Assembly (NCBI GenBank): GCA_043778315.1 | Contig: JAYWGJ010000031.1 | Location: 1 to 10,280 of the forward strand | Source of the DNA: JBEEMU01 sp043778315 | GTDB lineage: Bacteria > Bacteroidota > Bacteroidia > Chitinophagales > Saprospiraceae | DNA: 10,280 nt | Reading direction: 5' to 3' | Shown here: positions 7,136 to 10,280 of the stretch, one piece after another | Position numbering within the stretch: position 1 is the first letter of the stretch | Layout of the letters: every line of letters starts with the position of its first letter | The notes under the pieces: model-generated | The model's database searches: none | The model's input: the letters and a program-made list of their open reading frames with translations, nothing else | What the model was told of the DNA's origin: nothing | Program-made: the position numbers and the translations under genes

Positions 7136-8338
7136 GTGCTTGTTCTACAATTAAGTAAAAAATTCCCCTTTCCTGCCATCGACGGCGAGTCGATAGCGGT
7201 ACAATCGCTGTGCGGCGGCTTAGTCGAGCTTGGCGCGGAGATAGATTTATTGGTGATGAGTACGCCCAAACACCCTGTCGATGTGGCGGCGATAGCGGCG
7301 CACGAAACCAATTTTTATCGTCATATATATAGTGTAGCTGTAAATACGGATTTGCGCGTTTTTGATGCGTTCGCAAATTTGTTTACGAATAAAAGTTATA
7401 ATATAAATCGCTTTGTATCAACCGATTATACCGAAAAATTAATTCAATTATTGACCAATAATGATTATGATATTATACAATTAGAAACGCTCTACCTCAG
7501 CCCTTACGCGCCGATAGTACGCCGATACAGCCGCGCAAAAGTGGTGCTACGCAGCCATAATTTAGAGTACGAAATATGGGAACGCTTAGCGCAAAACGAG
7601 CGGTTTTTACCCAAACGCAAATACCTACGTCTGCTCACTAAACGCCTCAAAGCGTTTGAAATACAGTCGTTTGCGCACTATGATTTAATAGCCGCTATCA
7701 CCGACCGCGACGGCGCGCAATACCGCCGTTTGGGTTACAAAAACGAATTGCAAATCATTCCTATTGGCATCAATGCGACAAAAAACGAAGTCACAAAAAA
7801 TGCCGATTTTGTGCCGCATTTTGGCTTTATCGGTTCGTTGGATTGGTTGCCGAACGTAGAAGCGATAGATTGGTTTATACCGAACGTTTGGTTGCGATTT
7901 ATCGCAAAACAGCCGTCGGCGCAGCTTTTTATAGCGGGCAGACACCTACCGAAACGCTGGCGCGAAGCGAAATGGCAGAACGTGCATTTTATAGGTGAAG
8001 TACCTGACGCTAAGGCATTTATACAAGCCCAGCCGTTTTTTATCGCTCCGCTACAAGCAGGCGGCGGCTTGAAAGTGAAAGTATTAGAAGCGATGGCACT
8101 CGGGCGCGTGGTAGTGAGTACGCACGTTGGTTTGGAAGGCATAAATGCGTCGCAAGGCGTAGCCGTTTGGCGCGCCGATACGCCCGACGAGTGGCTCGCC
8201 GCCTTAGACAAATGTGTCACAAAAAGCACTAATAACGCAGCTATGGCGGCGGCGGCACAAGCGTACATCGAGGCGCATTTTAGCCGTCAGGCAATCGCCG
8301 CGCAAGCGATGGAAAAATATGGCGAATTGTTGTTGTAA
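7136..8338 (+). CDS. Glycosyltransferase family 4 protein
   Basis: This 400-residue protein is a GT-B fold, family 4-like glycosyltransferase, expected to transfer a sugar from a nucleotide-sugar donor to a polysaccharide or lipid acceptor at the cytoplasmic face of the membrane. The N-terminal acceptor domain starts LQLSKKFPFPAIDGESIAV (4-22), typical of the family, and contains LRSHNLEYEIWERLA (138-152). The C-terminal donor domain has FGFIGSLDWLPN (229-240), APLQAGGGLKVKVLEAMALG (304-323) and VSTHVGLEGI (327-336). Only the second Glu (E318) of the classical E-x7-E motif is present; position 310 is Gly, as in the GGG-x-K-x-K-x-LEA subgroup. No signal peptide or membrane helix is seen. The GTG start at 7136 is preceded by an in-frame TAA at 7121 and fits the family N-terminus. 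Donor and acceptor cannot be predicted; no other polysaccharide genes are nearby. It converges on the SIMPL gene with 13 bases between stops. Confidence 0.92.
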   Translation: MLVLQLSKKFPFPAIDGESIAVQSLCGGLVELGAEIDLLVMSTPKHPVDVAAIAAHETNFYRHIYSVAVNTDLRVFDAFANLFTNKSYNINRFVSTDYTEKLIQLLTNNDYDIIQLETLYLSPYAPIVRRYSRAKVVLRSHNLEYEIWERLAQNERFLPKRKYLRLLTKRLKAFEIQSFAHYDLIAAITDRDGAQYRRLGYKNELQIIPIGINATKNEVTKNADFVPHFGFIGSLDWLPNVEAIDWFIPNVWLRFIAKQPSAQLFIAGRHLPKRWREAKWQNVHFIGEVPDAKAFIQAQPFFIAPLQAGGGLKVKVLEAMALGRVVVSTHVGLEGINASQGVAVWRADTPDEWLAALDKCVTKSTNNAAMAAAAQAYIEAHFSRQAIAAQAMEKYGELLL

Positions 8339-8351
8339 AATAAAATATTCC

Positions 8352-9380
8352 CTACCGCACATCTACCGTTTTCAAGTCGCCTTGCTGCGTAATCACCATA
8401 AAGCGTTTTATCTCTTTCGGCGCAGTTTCTTTTACCGTGTAATGGATTTTGAGGCTGTACGAAAACTGCACGGCAGGCTCAGAAATGGTCGGATTGATGA
8501 TAATATCGTACTGATTGTATGGCAATTTGTTGTAAAACATCGTATTTGGCTTGCGCACTTGCGTGACTTGCGAGGTACGTTTTTTTGCCGCATCGAGCGA
8601 CTGCGACGAGTACGCCGTGTAGCGTTGATAGCGTTCGGCTGGATAAGTAGCCGTTTGCGTTTCGGCGATGACGTGGTAAATCGTATCTAAACGAATACCC
8701 AAACGCTTAAAATCCTCCGTTTTTTTACTCAAAAAAGTGATACATCGCTCGCGCAGCGTATTGTATATTTTTTCGTTGTCGTTCACAAAATACTCGACTT
8801 TCACGAGGTCGTAAATTTCGTTTTGCGCCGCGATACTCACTACGCGGTCGAGCGTGCTGCCCTCCGTAAACTTGATGTGAATATTTTTTTGCAACTCAAA
8901 ACCCGCAGGCACTTCGCTAAACGTTTTGCTGCTAAACAAGCGTTTTTCGCCCTCTTTGTACTCGTAAATTGGCAAAAAAGTTATCATATCCACAAAAATA
9001 TCCTCGCGTTTTACGCCCGCTTGCACTAAAGCGTTGATAAAACTACTGAGCCGCGCATTCATGCGGTCGTCCGACTCCTGCGCCGTTTCACCCAGCTGCA
9101 CGATATTAAAAATAGCGGTGTAAGCGTCCGCTTTCGCGTTGTATAACGCCGTCGCCTTAAACTCCATAATGTTCGTGCCGAACGGAAACGAAGGCTCGAG
9201 GTTCGGGTTTGTCACGCCTGGTTTGCGCGTATTTCCACCATTATAATTGTCTGCCGACTCGTTATAATTGTCGTTGCTCGCCGACCGATTAGAGTAATTG
9301 CCCGCCGCTTGCGCGAAAACCTGCACACCATATATACTACTACATATATATAGTGTAATCAGTAAAATGCTTTTTTTCAT
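8352..9380 (-). CDS. Exported SIMPL (DUF541) domain protein
   Basis: This 342-residue protein begins with a clear signal peptide: MKKS, a hydrophobic stretch ILLITLYICSSIYGV, and a probable signal peptidase I site after VFA (about residue 23), so it should be periplasmic or outer-membrane associated. The Cys at 13 does not sit in a lipobox. Residues about 24-60 are a low-complexity Asn/Tyr/Ser linker containing the duplicated DNYN. The rest resembles the SIMPL/DUF541 family: a strand pair (FKATALYNAKADAYTAIFNIVQ, 74-95), a helix with RMNARLSSFINALVQAGVKREDI (106-128), and later VVSIAAQNEIYDLVKVEYFVND (180-201). SIMPL proteins are exported, oligomeric proteins whose function in bacteria is poorly defined. 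The ATG at 9380 places the signal peptide correctly. A one-mismatch -7 box (TGCCTTTG, 9462-9469, minus strand) is the only promoter hint. It stands alone between convergent and divergent neighbours. Confidence 0.85.
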   Translation of the reverse strand: MKKSILLITLYICSSIYGVQVFAQAAGNYSNRSASNDNYNESADNYNGGNTRKPGVTNPNLEPSFPFGTNIMEFKATALYNAKADAYTAIFNIVQLGETAQESDDRMNARLSSFINALVQAGVKREDIFVDMITFLPIYEYKEGEKRLFSSKTFSEVPAGFELQKNIHIKFTEGSTLDRVVSIAAQNEIYDLVKVEYFVNDNEKIYNTLRERCITFLSKKTEDFKRLGIRLDTIYHVIAETQTATYPAERYQRYTAYSSQSLDAAKKRTSQVTQVRKPNTMFYNKLPYNQYDIIINPTISEPAVQFSYSLKIHYTVKETAPKEIKRFMVITQQGDLKTVDVR

Positions 9381-9395
9381 AATAATATTATTTTT

Positions 9396-9410
9396 GAAAT
9401 GAAATGAAAT
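9396..9410. repeat. GAAAT pentanucleotide x3 in the SIMPL leader
   Basis: Three perfect GAAAT copies lie 15-30 bases before the SIMPL ATG (ATTTC on the coding strand). Only three units are present, so this is a minor feature. Slippage here would change leader length, not the reading frame. Confidence 0.5.
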
Positions 9411-9431
9411 GGTTTGAAAATGAATATCGAA

Positions 9432-9499
9432 TTTGGGCGGAATGAATTGCTACTCTTTCAGCAAAGGCAAGTTATTTTGGGCGGAATGAATTACCGCCC
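9432..9499. repeat. 17-base direct repeat with an attached GGGCGG hairpin
   Basis: TTTGGGCGGAATGAATT occurs at 9432-9448 and again at 9476-9492, 44 bases apart start to start. The second copy continues into CCGCCC (9494-9499), making a hairpin GGGCGG-aatgaatta-CCGCCC (9479-9499); the first copy lacks the right arm. It lies in the divergent spacer between SIMPL and the thioesterase, so it does not terminate either gene. It resembles an intergenic palindromic repeat element more than a protein operator, but a regulatory role is possible. Confidence 0.6.
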
Positions 9500-9512
9500 T
9501 CCCAGTAAACAA

Positions 9513-9538
9513 AAATTGTTATTTATTTATTACAATTT
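9513..9538. repeat. AAATTGT-N12-ACAATTT inverted repeat upstream of the thioesterase promoter
   Basis: Seven-base perfect arms at 9513-9519 and 9532-9538 flank tatttatttatt. It ends 25 bases before the -7 box at 9564, next to the expected -33 element, where a regulator could bind. AT content makes chance occurrence plausible. Confidence 0.3.
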
Positions 9539-9563
9539 ATTAGCAAAGATATAGTAATTTTCT

Positions 9564-9571
9564 TACTTTTG
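9564..9571 (+). promoter_or_regulatory. -7 promoter box for the acyl-CoA thioesterase gene
   Basis: TACTTTTG followed by C matches the Bacteroidota TAnnTTTG consensus. It lies 59 bases before the ATG at 9631, giving a leader of about 50 bases. No clear -33 TTG is seen at the usual spacing. Confidence 0.55.
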
Positions 9572-9630
9572 CAATGTTTAGTTTTCCAAACAGTTTTGGG
9601 TTTATTCTTACATCAATACCATAAAACACC

Positions 9631-10152
9631 ATGCAAATACTTACTAAAAAGGTCAGCGAGTCGTTCACGATAATGACCGAAATGATTATGCCGAACGATA
9701 CCAACCCAATAGGCAACCTTATGGGCGGTAATTTGTTACGATTGATGGATATAGCTGGCGCAATATGTGCAGGGAGGCACTGCGAAGCACCCGTCGTAAC
9801 CGCGTCGGTCGACCACGTTTCGTTCACGCAGCCTATACACAACGGCGACGTGATTACCATAGAATGTTCGGCGGTGCGCGCCTTTAGCACGTCCGTCGAG
9901 ATTTATGTAGAGGTATTTGCTGCCGACGTACGTGGAAAAAATAAGCGCAAATGTAATCATGCCTACTTTACTTTCGTCGGTTTAGATGTGATGACCAAAA
10001 CGCCGATTGCCGTACCAGGCGTGCAGCCCGACAACGAAGCCGAGCAGCTCCGCTACGATGCAGCCCAACGTCGCCGCGAAATACGCCTTATACTCGCAGG
10101 ACGCATGAAACCCGAAGAAGCAACCAATTTGGTCGCGTTTTTTGATAAATAA
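9631..10152 (+). CDS. Acyl-CoA thioesterase, hotdog fold (YciA/ACOT type)
   Basis: The 173-residue protein is a single hotdog-fold acyl-CoA hydrolase that releases free acid and CoA from acyl-CoA in the cytoplasm. The family signature is clear: MPNDTNPIGNLMGGNLLRLM (20-39) followed directly by DIAGAICAGRHC (40-51), with N25, the G28 turn and D40 at the positions used for catalysis in this family. Then come VVTASVDHVSFTQPIHNGDVITIECS (55-80) and the long central strands SVEIYVEVFAADV (88-100) and HAYFTFVGLD (110-119). A charged helical tail (about 134-173) follows. Length is that of a single-domain enzyme; active forms are usually dimers or hexamers. The ATG at 9631 leads directly into the first strand. 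It is probably monocistronic, with its own -7 box. Chain-length preference cannot be read from sequence; a role in acyl-CoA homeostasis is the family expectation. Confidence 0.93.
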   Translation: MQILTKKVSESFTIMTEMIMPNDTNPIGNLMGGNLLRLMDIAGAICAGRHCEAPVVTASVDHVSFTQPIHNGDVITIECSAVRAFSTSVEIYVEVFAADVRGKNKRKCNHAYFTFVGLDVMTKTPIAVPGVQPDNEAEQLRYDAAQRRREIRLILAGRMKPEEATNLVAFFDK

Positions 10153-10215
10153 ATTTGATATTAAAACCTATAAGGAATGAAGAGAAAATAAAGGACTGAA
10201 TATTGTCATGCAGAA

Positions 10216-10274
10216 TTTTGAGTCAAAACAAGGCAGATTTGAGGCGCGATGCTGTGCATCGTAACGATAAATCT
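10216..10274. repeat. Composite palindromic intergenic element, right part missing
   Basis: Two palindromes lie in the non-coding tail after the thioesterase. TTTTGA-g-TCAAAA is at 10216-10228. Nested arms follow: AGATTT (10235-10240) pairs with AAATCT (10269-10274), and inside it CGATGC-tgt-GCATCG (10247-10261) forms a 6-bp stem with a 3-base loop. The nested layout looks like a repeat element with folded RNA or DNA structure, possibly also ending the thioesterase transcript. No U-tract follows the inner stem. No coding frame is supported between 10153 and 10280. Confidence 0.5.
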
Positions 10275-10280
10275 AACGCA

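Noticed and set aside
7735..8268. Minus-strand open frame of 177 codons
   Set aside because: It is antisense to the donor domain of the glycosyltransferase and has no domain features.
7070..8345. Shared TTGTAAAATAAAATA at the ends of the regulator and the glycosyltransferase
   Set aside because: Each begins with the last codon and TAA stop and continues in A/T only; in AT-rich spacers such a match is expected by chance.
9479..9499. GGGCGG/CCGCCC hairpin as a rho-independent terminator
   Set aside because: It lies between two divergent genes, so neither is transcribed toward it, and no T-tract follows on either strand.
1..10280. tRNA, rRNA, riboswitch, insertion sequence or defence system
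   Set aside because: I looked for conserved tRNA arms, transposase motifs, terminal inverted repeats and toxin-antitoxin or nuclease pairs and saw none; the XRE regulator is far longer than an antitoxin and has no toxin partner.

Overview
The window looks like chromosome of a member of the Bacteroidota. Four genes are preceded by the TAnnTTTG -7 promoter box typical of that phylum, Shine-Dalgarno sequences are absent, intergenic DNA is very AT-rich against mixed-GC coding DNA, and the gene families (DUF1800, SIMPL, methylcrotonyl/propionyl-type acyl-CoA carboxylase alpha subunit, ScfR/PrpR-like regulator) fit. I cannot place it below phylum. There is no phage, insertion sequence, CRISPR array, rRNA or tRNA, and the genes are mostly housekeeping or central metabolism.

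Layout from left to right. 1-1433 (-): pyruvate kinase, almost complete, with its last residues beyond the left edge. 1434-1646: AT-rich spacer with an AT-only inverted repeat and a -7 box. 1647-3341 (-): DUF1800 protein without its usual DUF1501 partner. 3401-5383 (-): biotin carboxylase plus biotin carrier subunit of an acyl-CoA carboxylase. 5384-5594: divergent control region with two back-to-back -7 boxes and a small inverted repeat. 5595-7073 (+): XRE-type regulator with a degenerate IrrE-like domain and a C-terminal cysteine cluster. 7136-8338 (+): family 4 glycosyltransferase. 8352-9380 (-): exported SIMPL-domain protein, convergent with the glycosyltransferase. 9381-9630: divergent spacer with a direct repeat, a GC hairpin, an inverted repeat and a -7 box. 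9631-10152 (+): hotdog acyl-CoA thioesterase. 10153-10280: non-coding, holding a palindromic repeat-like element cut by the right edge.

The clearest functional link is the divergent pair at 3401-7073. A regulator of a family known to sense short-chain acyl-CoA status faces an acyl-CoA carboxylase alpha subunit, so it probably controls branched-chain or propionyl-type acyl-CoA metabolism. The other genes appear to be independent transcription units. The most unusual non-coding signal is a 7-bp tandem repeat (RYTAATC) that lies directly before two unrelated genes, on opposite strands, and puts stop codons in all six frames. I see no convincing new multi-gene system in this window.
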